This document shows, piece by piece, positions 11,536-23,860 of a DNA stretch of 64,000 bases. This stretch comes from Dryomyza anilis (Eukaryota; Arthropoda; Insecta; Diptera; Dryomyzidae), in assembly GCA_951804985.1 (NCBI GenBank), contig OX638133.1, positions 78,808,367-78,872,366 of the forward strand, read 5' to 3'. The stretch's first letter is position 1. Every line of letters starts with the position of its first letter. The notes under the pieces are model-generated. The model did not search any database. It saw only the letters and a program-made list of their open reading frames with translations, and was not told the DNA's origin. The translations under genes were made by a program, and so were the position numbers.

Positions 11536-12470
11536 CCCTATTTATTTGCGTAGAAATGGAAAAATGTTCACTATATTGTAGCCCATTTCGGTCTTTATTG
11601 TCAGACATGCAGAACCACCAAATATTATTGACCACAACTAGACACGTGAGCAGCTGCACTATGCAAAAAAAAAAAAAAAACCACCCACCCATGAATAATA
11701 TTGGCCATGATCAACAAAACATATGTAAGATCAACGTCATGAGCACCACTTGGCGCGATCATTTACAAAACTTATGGATTTTTGATAGTTTCATGGAAAT
11801 TATTGAATGAGTTTGCCGCATGGACGTAAAATTGACACCTAAAGAGGATCAACAACACGATCAGCAAATATCATTATCATCATTATGTACAACATTTTTG
11901 AAGTAGATACCTCTAAATGTTTTGATCAGCGATCAGCATTGAGCGTAGATGGAGTTGGAGGTGGTATAACAATACATTTGAAAATTTTATTGTCCTCATA
12001 ATGTTGGAAATCATATGGAAATCTGATATTTGGCGCGTGTTTCCTCTTCGTTGCGATGCATTGTGTGCGATTTGTGTCGGTTCTGCAGTATCTTGTGTCT
12101 GGTTGTCTCTGGTCGTCTAATTGTCTGGCCAGATGGTTTTTGTTTTTTTTTTCTAGATTTATTTTGCATCTCTTGTGTTATTGTTGTTGTGATAAATATG
12201 GGACTCGTGCATAAATTGCCAACTTAACGAGTTATTGGCATTTGGCACTCGTGTGGGCGGCGGCGCTCAGTCGCGCACATCATGTGCGACATATTTATGA
12301 AAATGCAGTGAGCTTTGTGCGGATTTAGCAAATATTTTAAATATTTGTTGTATTATTTTATGGCATATGGTGTATATTTGTTATATGTTACGGGCTAGTG
12401 TTGTGATTTGTGTCTAAATGAAGCAGTTAATTTTCTTTTATTGAGAGCATAGATTTTTGAACATATTTTT
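11536..12470. other. Candidate conserved non-coding block of the intron
   Basis: This block is less AT-rich than its surroundings and free of recognised repeats. It has typical fly enhancer-like words (CAGCTG and CACGTG boxes, CATAAA, GATAAATATG) and a GC-rich centre near 12255-12290 (GTGGGCGGCGGCGCTCAG). Short open frames on the plus strand at 11556 and 12030 lack domains. Regulatory function is inference from composition only. Confidence 0.35.
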
Positions 12471-13690
12471 AAAGATAAAAGTTGGGTTGATACTAACGCA
12501 TATTTATAAAAGCTTTTATTGAAAGCTCTTAAAAATTAATAGCCTCTATCTTTAAAAAAGCTTAAAAAAAAATACATCGCAAATTTATAAAAGCGCCGAA
12601 TTAATTTTTAAGAAAAATATTTAATAAAAATGAAATAAACTGTTTCATTTATTTTTAATTATATCCGAATTTTAATTTAGTTTGCAAAAATAAAAATTAT
12701 AAACATTGCAAAATTTTTCGCAAAAGCTTTAAGTAAAAATAATCTCAACAGAAGAAAGATTTGCCGATTCAAATAAAAGCTTTTAAAAGCTAATAAAAGA
12801 TTTAATTCCTCTGAAATTATATTGAAATTGAAAGTTATATTGAAATAAAAAAAAGCTTTGAAATATATTTCGATATTTTTCAAAACTTCAAAAAGCTTCT
12901 CAAAAATGAAAGCTTTCTTTTTGCAAAAAATATGAACCATATTTAAAAAAAAATTCTCAAAGCTTTATAAGATTTTGAAGCTTTCATTAGTTTCCCAAAA
13001 ACTGACTAAAAAAAGCTTTTGAAAATCGAAATTGAAAATTAAAAAGCTTTTTGAAAAATATTAAAAAATTTTCACAAAGCTTCAAAAAGCATTAAAAATG
13101 AAAAATTTGAAAATATTTCATCCAAAAATGTTTTATAAAAAGCTTTTAGAAATCTAAATTAAAAAGGTTTTTGCAAAAAGACTGAAAAATATTTAAAATT
13201 TTTCGCAAAGCTTCAAAAAGCTTAAAAAATAAAAAATATCAACTTTTGAAAAAGCTTTGATTCAAAAAGCATCTCAAAAATTAAAGCTTTCTTTTTGCAA
13301 AAAATATGAAACATATTTAAAATTTTTTCGCAAAGCTTAATATAATTTTGAAGTTTTCATTAGTTTTCTAAAAACTGATCTATAATAAGCTTTTGAAAAT
13401 TGAAATTGAAAATAAAAAAGCTTTTTGAAATTTTTGTTCATATAGCTTCAAAAAGCTTCAAAATTGGAAAATATTTCAAATTGTTCATAAAATTTCAAAA
13501 AGCTTTAAAAAGCTTTTTAAAAATTAAAGCTTTAAAAAAGTTTTTTTGTTTAAACTAAAGCATTTAAAAAATACAGTTTTCAAAAGCTTTCAAAAGTTTT
13601 CATACAATTTTCAGAATATTCGATAAAAATTAAAAATGTTTGTAACTTTGAGCATTTAATAATATTTAAATTTTTAAAAATATTAATGCT
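12471..13690. repeat. AAAGCTTT-rich field with 374-bp duplication
   Basis: The palindromic word AAGCTT, usually as AAAAAGCTTTT, occurs several dozen times in 1.2 kb. A longer unit starting TTCAAAAAGC occurs at 12887 and again at 13261 with matching order (CTTTCTTTTTGCAAAAAATA, TTTTCATTAG or TTTCATTAG, AAAACTGA), showing a tandem duplication of about 374 bp. No coding potential is seen. Confidence 0.8.
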
Positions 13691-15650
13691 TTAAAAGCCT
13701 AACTAACATAGCTCAAAAGCTCACCTTTATGCAGTACTGTTTTGCGATATTTTTTCATTTTTATTTGTGAAGGCATTGCCTCATTGCATGCAGCTGGCAC
13801 TGCAGCCACCATCGTTTTATTTGTCGTTATCCTTTGCACTTCCTCCTTAATCGTTGCGAGTGTTGCCACATGTTTACAATTATTTGCAGGCTCAAGGCGT
13901 GCAATAACTAAGCGCATGTTATACATTGTCGTAATTTTAATTTATTTTGTGATAACAGAAAAAATATTTTTTTTTATAGAAATTTGGCAATATATTGCAA
14001 TATCTCAAATCGTGTTTTAAATGTTTTTGAAAATTAAATTGTGAAAAGTTATTCAACATTTTTTGGTTGTAAATTTTTATTTGCAACAACAAATTTTAAT
14101 ACTTTTTTCACAGTTTTTGTAAAGTACAACTTAACGCGTTGAAGATGTGCGGAAAACTGTTTTAAACAAAAACTTTAAACTTGAAATGAAGACAAAAAGC
14201 ACAAAAGTTCACATGTAGCTTTTGCAGTGATAAAACAAATTTATGCAATTGCAACATATATTTTTTGTGTGTTTGTTTTAACAATTTACATATTTTTGTC
14301 ATCATGTTTATTGTTCGCATGTTTGGTGAATGGATTTCCATTTTTTTTATTGCTATTAAGTTTTTTTTTGTTGTTTTTTGAAAGTTCAATGCGCTAAACG
14401 CATTTTTAACTGCTTTAGGCACATAGCTTTAAGCTTCGCTGCGTTTAATTAGCAATTAAAATTATTTACATACCAGATGGAGCCGTAAGATGATTTTTTT
14501 GTAATTTTATTAATTTAATTACGCTTAATTTGTTGCGGTGCATCTTGATAATCTTCGATATTGCTAAATGTATTGTTGAAACTATATTTTGGAAAAAGAG
14601 CTTTTAATTGAATTGATTTATTGTGTCAATGCCATTGCGGTCTCTTATCGTTAACAATGTCGGATTATCATTTGTGGCAATTGTCTGAGCGCTGTTTAAC
14701 ATTTTCATTATAATAGTGATTTTAATGATCAATGAATGTGGTTTTTATGATTTATGTGCGCAAGCTTAAAGCTCTATTGTATTCGATTTTGATTGTTTTA
14801 CATTACAAATGTTATTAGGGGCACGTTTATGTTTTAGAATACATTTAATTTATACATATTAATATTATAGTATACATATGTTAGAAAAATACAAAGTAGA
14901 GTAGTGAAAAAGATTTCGTCTATATGAATTGCATAAATTTTATATCAATTTAATATTAAAAAAATAGAGTATACTAAAAAAAAACAACAATCAAACCACA
15001 ATTCCCATCATGAGAAACGGATGCAATCCATATAATTGCAAATTCACATTAAGCTCTGCAAATAAATGTCCAAATTCAATTTGTGCACTAAGCACGTAGC
15101 TCTGATTTAACGATAATCATTATTGTATGTAACGATCGTTATTACTTTGGACTCTTTGTTCGCATTGACATGTTAATTTTGAACGCATTTTTATGTTATT
15201 TAAATTAACATTTTTGTTTGTTTTTTAAATCAAAATATTATAAAAAGTTTTTTTTTTGGTTAAATTGATTTATGCGAATTCATGGGCTAATAAATCAGCT
15301 ACATGAAAGGTTTTCAATACGGTCCAAAAATATGTGTTTGTAAATCACAAGGCCGCATAAATCACAAATTTTAATTTATAGTAAAATATTTTAACTTTTA
15401 AAATAATTCGAAGAAAATTTAAAATTTTACAAGTAAAATTGTATTAAAAATATGTTATTTTTTTTTGAAAATTTTATAATATTATTTTTTATTAAAAAAA
15501 GGTTTAATGTTTTGAATTTTTACTAAACATAATTTTGTTTAAAAATTAAAATGTGAATATTTATTGATTGAATTTTTTTATTAATGGTGATAATATGAAT
15601 TTTTAGTATAAACTTCTATTTGTATTATCATATATAATTTTTTAATAATT
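13691..15650. other. Intronic AT-rich DNA with candidate conserved blocks
   Basis: The parts at 13720-13930, 14590-14790 and 15000-15370 are less repetitive and look like typical fly non-coding conserved DNA (AT-rich homeodomain-like words, CAGCTG, TTTATGC). No splice-bounded exon was found. The frames at 13742-14020 (+) and 13699-13926 (-) overlap each other and neither has a recognisable domain. Confidence 0.3.
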
Positions 15651-15798
15651 ATACCCTACACCTATGAGGTACAGGGTATATTAACTTTGTGCATATATTG
15701 TAACGCCCCTTAAGAGGCGTGTCCGGTATGGAAAAGTATATATATTCTTGATCAGCATCACTACCCGAGTCCGTTTAGCCATGTCCGTCTGTCCGTCC

Positions 15799-15838
<40 letters not shown>

Positions 15839-16378
15839 TGCTGTCTTGCTGTCCGAATACAGAAAAACTTGAGAAATACTGATCAGAATGCGTCTCAATG
15901 TATTTTAGCCAAAAGTAGGAACTGAGTTTGAAAATGAGCCAAATCGGTCAACGGACACGCCCACCTCCCATACAAGTCACTTTTATATAACTCTTTCGGT
16001 ACTAATAACTCGAAAAGTATTCAAGATATAGTTATAAAATTTAAAATATATTGTTAGAATTCACCTAAAAATATGTGGTCCAAAAATGGGCGTGATCCGC
16101 CCACTTTTTTTTTATTATTTCCCGGGTTTTCATAGTGGAAATTTGATTCGTAAATAAATTATTAAAATCAAATCTATAAAATATTAGCCTTTCAAAATTT
16201 TAAATATAGGCGTGGTCCGCCCAATTACATTTTCCAAGTTTTTATACCCTACACCTATGAGGTACGGGTATATTAACTTTGTGCATATATTATATCGCCC
16301 CTTAGGAGGCGTGTCCGGTATGGAAAAGTATATATATTCTTGATCAGCATCACTACCCGAGTCCGTTTAGCCATGACC

Positions 16379-16426
<48 letters not shown>

Positions 16427-17040
16427 TGCTGTCTTGCTGTCCGAATACAGAAAAACTTGAGAAATACTGATCAGAATGCGATGAAATTTCGTCTTAATAT
16501 GTTTTAGCCAAAAATAGGAACTGAGTTTGAAAATGAGCCAAATCGGTCAACGGACACGCCCACCTCCCATACAAGTCACTTTTATATAACTCTTTCGGAA
16601 CTAATAACTCGAAAAGTATTCAAGATATAGTTATAAAATTTAAAATGTATTGTTAGAATTCACCTAAAAATATGTGGTCCAAAAATGGGCGTTATCCGCC
16701 CACTTTTTTTTTCATTATTTCCCGGGTTTTCATAGTGGAAATTTGATTCGTAAATAAATTATTAAAATCAAATCTATAAAATATTAGCCTTTCAAAATTT
16801 TAAATATAGGCGTGGTCCGCCCAATTACATTTTCCAATTTTTTTTTTTAGTTTTTTATACTTTATATAATTTTTTTTAATTAATGGGGTTATAAGACGTA
16901 AATTTCTGATATATGAAGAATATTCTGAGGGTTAATATCCCCACCAAAGGTGTAGGGTATTCCATAGTCGGGCCCGACCGACTATAAAAATCCGCCCCAT
17001 GTGACCGAACTTACCCATGTGACCTAACTTTCCCAACTAG
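15651..17040 (+). mobile_element. DINE-1/mini-me-like (Helitron-related) element, subfamily A, with internal tandem duplication
   Basis: It starts ATACCCTACACCTATGAGG and carries a (TA)-rich tract and a (GTCY)n proto-microsatellite after ACCCGAGTCCGTTTAGCC, the hallmark core of mini-me/DINE-1 elements. It ends with GGGCCCGAC palindromic sequence and CCCAACTAG. The last four bases, CTAG, fit the Helitron CTRR 3' end. The first ~590 bp are repeated from 16243, so two cores (15786-15850 and 16378-16440) share one 3' end. No protein is encoded. Confidence 0.85.
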
Positions 17041-17215
17041 TTTGCTATAATTATTTGAATTTTAGGTGATCATTTGAATAATATATTTTTTCTATATTTT
17101 ATTTAATATTTTGTTTTGTAAGAAGTGTATATTCTTTTTGTAAATTATAAATTTTCTTTATCTCATATATATTTATTTTATCTTCCTCCTCCGTGCATTA
17201 AAATTTCATTATCCT

Positions 17216-17262
17216 TGCGTGCATTATTATTATTATAATAATAGTTTGGCACTACAGCAAGG
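17216..17262 (-). mobile_element. SINE tail fragment
   Basis: ATTATTATAATAATAGTTTG followed by GCACTACAG equals the 3' end of the tRNA-derived SINE in reverse orientation. The rest of the element is absent. Confidence 0.55.
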
Positions 17263-18449
17263 TGCACACTTTCACGCAGTGTAAAAATAGTAACTCATGA
17301 TTAAAAAGGTATTTGAAATGATCGAAATGTAGCAGAATTTGTGTTTTTACCGAAATGTAGAGTAAAATCTTAAGAAATTTCTAAAATGGACCAAAATACA
17401 AATTCGGGATCTAATTGAAGTATGTTGCACTTAAAAAATGTATTTGAAATGAAATATGTAGTTTTTACTTTATTATTTTGAATTGTAACTTTGGACCACT
17501 GTAACTTAGGAGATAGTAATAAATTTCTAAATACCCTTACATTCCTAAATTTAACCAAAATTCAAATAATTTAAATCTAAAAAAATTACTTTATTTAATC
17601 GAATTTTATTAATTTTGGAGGTCGATTTTTATCGATCATAACTTTGTTATTACTTATTAAATTTTGAAAGATCTAACAGTTTTGAATAGGTACTTAAATT
17701 TACTTCTAACAACTGTAAAAATGTGTAAATTATCTTACGAGATTTTTTACGATTTAAAAAAATGAAAATGTTTATGTCGAATAATGGCCTATAACTCTGA
17801 TTGTTATGAACTGGTTTCAATAGTTTAAAAAGTTTTGCTAGCTAAATGTGTTGGTTCTTCAAAAAGTTATACAATCTGGACATATATTAAGTATATACTG
17901 AGTTTTAATTACATAAGTAACTCAACGAGGAAAATCGGAATTTGCACAAAGCAGTGGCCATTAAAAAAACTCAAAGTGAGATAGAAATTCTGTAAATGAG
18001 GATATTCATTGTTTTTCGATGACTGTCCAAAAATATTGGTCGGAATTCTTGTATATTTTAGGTGTTATTAACCCTAAGCCCTAAATGAAAGAGTCTGCGT
18101 TTTTGATAATTTCGCTCATACAACCACCGCTTGTGCAGCCAACTTCACTTCGAAACGGACTGTCAAAAATAAAAATTCCAATATATCTTGTTCATACGCT
18201 GCGTATTTCGTAAGGTTATATGCAAAATCATTGAAAATGTGCAGAGTTTGACAGTGAAACAAGGCAATCTGACTTATTTAGGTCTTGGGTAAAAAAGCTG
18301 ATAAATACAAAATTCTGAAAAGTAGTATATTTCATAAAAATGTACTAACAATTTTCGGAAATGTACCAGAAAAATCTGCTACTGTAGTTGGTAGTAGAAT
18401 CTGTGAATTTAAATTGAAAAGTAGCATATCTGCTCCGATCGGAGCAGAA
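17263..18449. other. AT-rich intronic DNA, no recognised feature
   Basis: I see no exon, palindrome or known repeat in this stretch. A 62-codon minus-strand frame at 17370 has no features. Confidence 0.3.
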
Positions 18450-18520
18450 TGTAAACACTGCACTACACATCCTATAAGAACTTAGGCGAGCTCTCTCACC
18501 ATTTTTGAGCTGTGCGTGTT

Positions 18521-20089
18521 CAGTGTAACCAGAAGCTGTATAAGAAAATATTCGTTTACTACCAAAAAATGGAATATAAATATTCCACTTTGAAATTTTA
18601 TATTCCATTTTTATATTCCATTTTCATAATATCTATTAATGCCATATAAATATTTTTGTTAGCCAGGTTTATGAAATATTTTTCAAATAAAATGAATATG
18701 TAAAAATTATAAATTGACCATTGAAAATTGATAATAATTTAATAATTATAAACACTATTAGAAAAAAAATAATGTAAACCTGAATCAAATACTTTGTTAA
18801 ATTCCTTATATAATTGACACCTCAAATAAAACGTTTTTATAACTATATTGACCTAGATATCAGCATTCAATTACATATATAACAAAAAAATATTTATTTT
18901 TGAAGTATCCCAATTTTGCAAAATTTCTAAAAAAAAACAAACAGATCTAAGATCAGAAGTTACAAATTAAAAACGATCACTTTACACTAAGAAAATTTGT
19001 GACAAAGTTTAATTTTTTTGAAAAATTTGCAGAGATTGAAATTTGTATTCAAAGAATACATGGACATTTATTTTAAACTTTTGTTTTGACATACCTTGAT
19101 ATATTTTTTCATTTCTATAGAATTTTAAGTATGTGATATTTTTAAAATTTTCGATTTTATTATGATTTTGAAATTGAACTTCACAAAACCTTATGCTGAC
19201 AAATGTGAACATTATATAAAAATTAGAGTGTGATCGTACCTTTAAGGGCCAGTTTTTCAGTGCTAGTTGAACTTTGTTTGTGGTTTAAACTTCGTTTAAA
19301 ATTAGAATCGATTTTTTCAGTGAACTTTAACCGTAGTTTAAACTTAGTTTAAACGACCGATGCTGATGGTTTAAACTACGTTTAAACTTTCAAAGTTTTT
19401 GACATGATTTTTTCTCACAACACTTTTCACTATTTTCTGTCGCTGCGTTGTTTCACAAATTATTACTAATTTTTGTATTTTTGCACACCATGCATTAAAC
19501 AAAATCTCTCAAGTGCACTATAGTTGCTCGATCTGTTGCTAAAATTTAAAATTACATTAATTTAATTTTTCTGAAACACTATTTTTATTTATTTAATTTT
19601 GAATGACATTTATCAGAAGTCAAAATCGAGAGAATTATTTGTCATTAGCCTGTGGTGCCATATGTATTGTCTTGGTGTGGTTCTTTTTAAACTATCACTG
19701 AAAAACTGCTAACAAAATTAAACGCCGTATAATTTAATGAGAAGATTAATTAAACGGAGTTTAAACTACGTTTAAACTAGCACTGAAAAACTGGCCCTAA
19801 GTATTTGTATCATGGTATATTTGAAATTATCAAAAATATGCAAAGTGAATAACAAAAATATAACTCACGCCACCAACCACAGAATTAGTACAAAAAATAA
19901 CGCATAACTTTATTATGTGAGAAATAACTAAATTAACTATAAAATGAGGAGGAAATACATTTAAAAAAAGAATATATTTGAAGAAAAATATTCTTCTTCA
20001 AAAAATATATATTCCACTTTAATATTCGAATATTTTATCAAAAAAATATATTCTTTTCAGTTTGAAAATATTCCACTCTTGTCACACTG
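18521..20089. mobile_element. Non-autonomous DNA transposon with 8-bp TSD (hAT- or P-type)
   Basis: The element begins CAGTGTAACCAGA and ends TCTTGTCACACTG, which are imperfect terminal inverted repeats. It is flanked by a perfect 8-bp direct repeat TGCGTGTT (18513-18520 and 20090-20097). An 8-bp duplication with CAGTG ends is typical of hAT or P superfamily elements. Sub-terminal TATTCCA words recur near both ends. No transposase frame is present, so it needed enzyme in trans. Confidence 0.85.
19246..19797. mobile_element. PIF/Harbinger-type MITE nested in the 8-bp-TSD transposon
   Basis: The 552-bp element starts GGGCCAGTTTTTCAGTGCTA and ends with the inverse TAGCACTGAAAAACTGGCCC. It is bordered by TAA on both sides (19243-19245 and 19798-19800). 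A 3-bp TWA duplication fits the PIF/Harbinger superfamily. The interior repeats TTTAAAC words (GTTTAAACTTAGTTTAAACG and the like) near both ends. Confidence 0.85.
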
Positions 20090-20294
20090 TGCGTGTTATA
20101 TTTTTTCTCAGAGTGGTGGGACCTACAGTTTATTGCCGAATCCGAACGGCGGGTGAGAGCTTTTTAAAGGCAACGTTTTACTCTCGTAGGTTTGCCATTT
20201 ACTGCCGAGAGGTAGCACGGTACGCACTAACCACTGAGCAACCGCGGCTCAGTGGCTATTATGTAGAAGAAATATCTGTTTTAAATAAAAATGT

Positions 20295-20420
20295 TGTCGA
20301 ATAAGAGTCTACGAATTATAGACGTATTAGCCGCAGCGTCTCGTGACTATGTCGCCATCTAGTGCATGTTAGCTACACCAGTGACACTAGCACGATCTTG
20401 AGCACTAGCAGAACTTACAT
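20295..20420. repeat. Dispersed repeat with CTCF-like motif, copy 1
   Basis: The stretch GTCTACGAATTATAGACG, GCAGCGT, CTCGTG, GCCATCTAGT, then CACTAG and TTGAGCAC occurs in the same order at 37085-37215. It contains TCGCCATCTAGTGC, whose reverse strand (CACTAGATGGCGA) resembles the insect CTCF core AGRKGGCGC. Confidence 0.6.
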
Positions 20421-21073
20421 TCGTAGCAAACAGTTCGCTATTGCAAATAAAAGTATGCTGTAAATGCAATTTAAAATTTGCTAAATTTAGTATTCAGGGT
20501 TTTCTATTAATAGCAGACTTTTTATTTTGAGTGTACTATGGAAATCGACAATTAAAATTCCACAATAATTGATACTATTCTGAATCTTGAAAATCTTAAC
20601 TTCTGTGTATCCATATTTTCTCTTGGTTCTAATTAAATTTATGGAAAACAAAGACATGATATTTCAAAATGACCTACAATTAAGGATTGTGGAGGGTTAA
20701 GGAATTAAAATGATCTTCGAGAAAAACTATAGTCGCTGAACCTAAAACCTATCTCCGATAAGATGAGTTTTAAATGCTTTATGTTAAAATATTAAGTTAT
20801 ATGCATTTATCTTAAATTAAAAAAACAAAAAACCAACTAAATAAAGTTATTAAAACACCGCTTTACGTTTATTTGTACTGCCTATAAATTTCTATGTCGG
20901 AATCTGTTGCCCGAGTTCTGTATTTTTAATTGACGAAATGTTTAATTCTGGTAAAATGGTAGACATTTTGTCTAGGTTTCATTTTTGTATGTTATCGAAC
21001 AAATACATTCAACGAATTCTAAAAACACGAGAATAAACGTAAAAATATCTCATTATACAATTATTGATTAAAA
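20421..21073. other. AT-rich intronic DNA, no recognised feature
   Basis: Nothing beyond AT-rich intron sequence is seen here. Confidence 0.3.
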
Positions 21074-21851
21074 CGAGTTGGGAAAGTTAGGTCACATGGG
21101 TAAGTTCGGTCACATGGGGCGGATTTTTATAGTCGGTCGGGCCCGACTATGGAATACCCTACACCTTTGGTGGGGATATTAACCCTCAGAATATTATTCA
21201 TATATCAGAAATTTATGTCTTATATCCCAATAAATTAAAAAAATTATATAAAGTATAAAAAACTAAAAAAAAAAAAAAATGGAAAAAGTTATTGGGCGGA
21301 CCACGCCTATATTTAAAATTTTGAAAGGCTAATATTTTATAGATTTGATTTTAATAATTTACGGATCAAATTTCCACTATGAAAACCCGGGAAATAATGA
21401 AAAAAAAAGTGGGCGGATCACGCCCATTTTTGGACCACATATTTTTAGGTGAATTATAACAATACCTTTTAAATTTTATAACTATACCTTGAATACTTTT
21501 CGAGTTATTAGTTCCGAAAGAGTTATATAAAAGTGACTTGTATGGGAGGTGGGCGTGTCCGTTGACCGATTTGGCTCATTTTCAAACTCAGTTCCTACTT
21601 TTAGATAAAATATATTGAGACGAAATTTCATCGCATTCTGATTAGTATTTCTCATGTTATTCTGTATTCGGACAGCAAGACAGCAAGACAGCAAGACGGA
21701 CAGACAGACAGACGGACATGGCTAAACGGACTCGGGTAGTGATGCTGATCAAGAATATATATACTTTTCCATACTGGACACGCCTCCTAAGGGGCGTTAC
21801 AATATATGCACAAAGTTAATATACCCTGTACCTCATAGGTGTAGGGTATAA
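21074..21851 (-). mobile_element. DINE-1/mini-me-like element, subfamily A
   Basis: This is a reverse-orientation relative of 15651-17040, with the same GGGCCCGACT palindrome, GTCY core (here seen as the GACAGACAGACGGAC complement) and ACCCTACACC end. Only one core is present, and its 3' terminal bases read CTCG, not CTAG. With 15651-17040 it forms an inverted pair bracketing 17041-21073. Confidence 0.85.
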
Positions 21852-23089
21852 AAAGTTTCACCTCTTAGAAATTACTTTTATTGCGTTTATGATAATCGAA
21901 ATGCACACGTGATCGATAACTTCTTAATTATTTTACCACTGCAATTTCAAGCGATATGCATCATAAAGATACCTACAAATTTAAAGAAATTCCTGGAAAC
22001 CAGGCAACTTATTCGCATTCCCTTTTATATTCCCGTATTTCGCACAAACCGAACTACATTATATCTGAGTAACTGACAGCAGTATGACTTTATGATAAAT
22101 TGCTGAGCATAAAGACGTAGTGCGTGAAGTAAAAGAATTTTACAAAAATAAATATAAATCCAATTTCGATTATGTAGCACGACAACGTCGAATATGTATT
22201 ATTGTTGTGTCCGATGATGCCATTATGGGATTTACTCACCAAGAATAAGTATTTTTTGAATTATTTTTTTTTTTATTATTGCACTAATTCTTTTTTTTGC
22301 ATTGCATTTTCAAGGTGAAATAAAGATGGATCAGCAAAATTGCTGGAAAGATTGTTGTTTACTGACCAGCGCGGATTAAATAAGTCGATAAATGAACAGG
22401 TTGCTGCAATAATAAAACTTATAATAACGTCTTCATGCGGAATAACGATGCGGCGTGTTTTTGAACAAAATTAATAATCAGAAATGATGCAAAAAAATAA
22501 AACTAAAGGGCCACAAAATATAATAAAGCAATTTAATGTTAAATTAAGAAAAGGTTTTGTTTCAAATGATACATAATAATTTACAAAAAAACATCAAACC
22601 AACATAAAATAATACCATATCATGTAGTCTTTTATATGCATTACATATACCAAAGCAAAGTAATTGGTATGCTTAAGTCAGGGCTCTGTAGAAACGTGAG
22701 AATATAAATCAAGGCTTTGAGACTTGGCTGCGTTTAAAGTATGCTAAATTAATGTTATAGGTAACTTATGGGAACATGTTGAAATATTATATTATTTTTT
22801 AGTTTGTAAAATTATACTTACAAAAATATGAAATTTTTGGAAAACTAAAATATATATATTTTATTTTTTTAGTGTCAATTTGAGTTTCAGTATTAATTTT
22901 TCTATTTTATCAGTATCATTGTCAGTTTGACTTTTATGAATTGAATTTGAACATTTCTGGAATTCTATTTGTCTCTTCATAAATGTAATTTGTTTATTAT
23001 GAATTCCATTGAACCGGTTTTTAATTCATTTGTCCCGTTTCTGAGTTACAAAATCCAACTTGATTTATAAAATGTTGTGCATTGTTTTG
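21852..23089. other. AT-rich intron with degraded coding-like patches
   Basis: Two plus-strand patches read like protein: 22101-22247 (KDVVREVKEFYKNKYKSNFD, VARQRRICIIVVSDDAIMGF) and about 22322-22470 (SAKLLERLLFTDQRGLNKSI, NEQVAAIIKLIITSS). They are separated by 64-75 bp that end in a T-rich tract plus CAG-like acceptor, and the first ends in a stop. They may be a broken gene or transposase relic; I do not recognise the family. The rest is featureless. Confidence 0.35.
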
Positions 23090-23860
23090 ATTTACAGCTT
23101 ACCGACAAAGCCAATACACCACTGTATTATTGTAAATATAAATTTACCATATTATGATAAGTAAATTTCATGGTATGATTGTTATAATCCATACTTTGAT
23201 CGTGACAATATTTATCGTAACCATAACATGGTTCTTTTATACCATATTTTGGTTTTTCACTATATTATGTTAACTAAATGATTGTTAATATCATGTTAAT
23301 ATTAGTATTTACCATATCTTGATTGTAGAAATATGTTTCGTAACCATAACATGAATCTTATCAAACATATTTTGGTTTTTCAGACATAAATTAACTATTA
23401 TAATATGGTGAGCCGCGGTAGCTCAGTGGTTAGTGCGTTGGACTGCGAGCCGAAAGGTCCCCGGTTCAAGCTTGGACTGGGGCTAACAATATCTTTTCAT
23501 AGAAACATTTTTCTATACCGCGCTACCTCTCGTCAGTAAATGGCAAACCTCCGAGAGTAAAAACATTGCCTATGAAAAGGTCTCACTCGCCGTTTGGATT
23601 CGGCAATAAACTGTAGGTCTCACAACTTTGAATACAAATATAACACGCACTGCTCAAAATGGTGAGAGAGCTCGGCCTAAGTTCTTATGGGACTGTAGTG
23701 CCAAACTATTATTATTAATATGGTTATAGCGACCTTATTAGCGTTGAAAATACTATACTTTGATTGTGACAATCATCTGTGATTGTAAATAGCATAGTAT
23801 GATTGTCGCGATCATGTCGTAACCATCTTATTTCTCTACGTGCACTATTCCAAAATATAA
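23090..23860. repeat. ACCATA-rich degenerate element interrupted by a SINE
   Basis: Words such as TACCATATTTTGGTTTTTCA, CGTAACCATAACATG and ATGATTGT(G/C)ACAAT recur on both sides of the SINE at 23410-23715, and the motif family resumes right after it. It is an older repeat that received the SINE. No ends were identified. Confidence 0.5.
23410..23715 (+). mobile_element. tRNA-derived SINE, complete copy
   Basis: It begins GAGCCGCGGTAGCTCAGTGG, with an A-box (TAGCTCAGTGG) and a B-box (GGTTCAAGC) at tRNA-like spacing, so the head is tRNA-derived. A non-tRNA body follows (CCGTTTGGATTCGGCAATAA, GAGAGAGCTCGGCC-like), and the tail ends CCAAACTATTATTATT. It is flanked by the 9-bp duplication TAATATGGT (23401-23409, 23716-23724). 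Transcription would be by RNA polymerase III. No protein is encoded, so mobilisation would depend on a LINE partner. Confidence 0.9.

Larger units (their letters stand above)
18450..20252 (-). mobile_element. tRNA-derived SINE split by a later transposon insertion
   Basis: The tail half (18450-18520) and head half (20090-20252) match the intact SINEs elsewhere in the window in reverse orientation. They are separated by the element at 18521-20089. The head half also lacks about 90 bp between the ACGGTA and CGCACTAACCACTGAG segments. The order of events is therefore SINE first, then the transposon. Confidence 0.8.

Noticed and set aside
15780..15850. CRISPR-like or simple microsatellite interpretation of the GTCT repeats
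   Set aside because: They are contiguous 4-bp repeats inside a mini-me/DINE-1 core present in several elements; there are no spacers, and the organism is eukaryotic.
23410..23482. A true tRNA gene
   Set aside because: The A and B boxes are tRNA-like, but the unit continues into a shared SINE body, has a target duplication and occurs in several copies.
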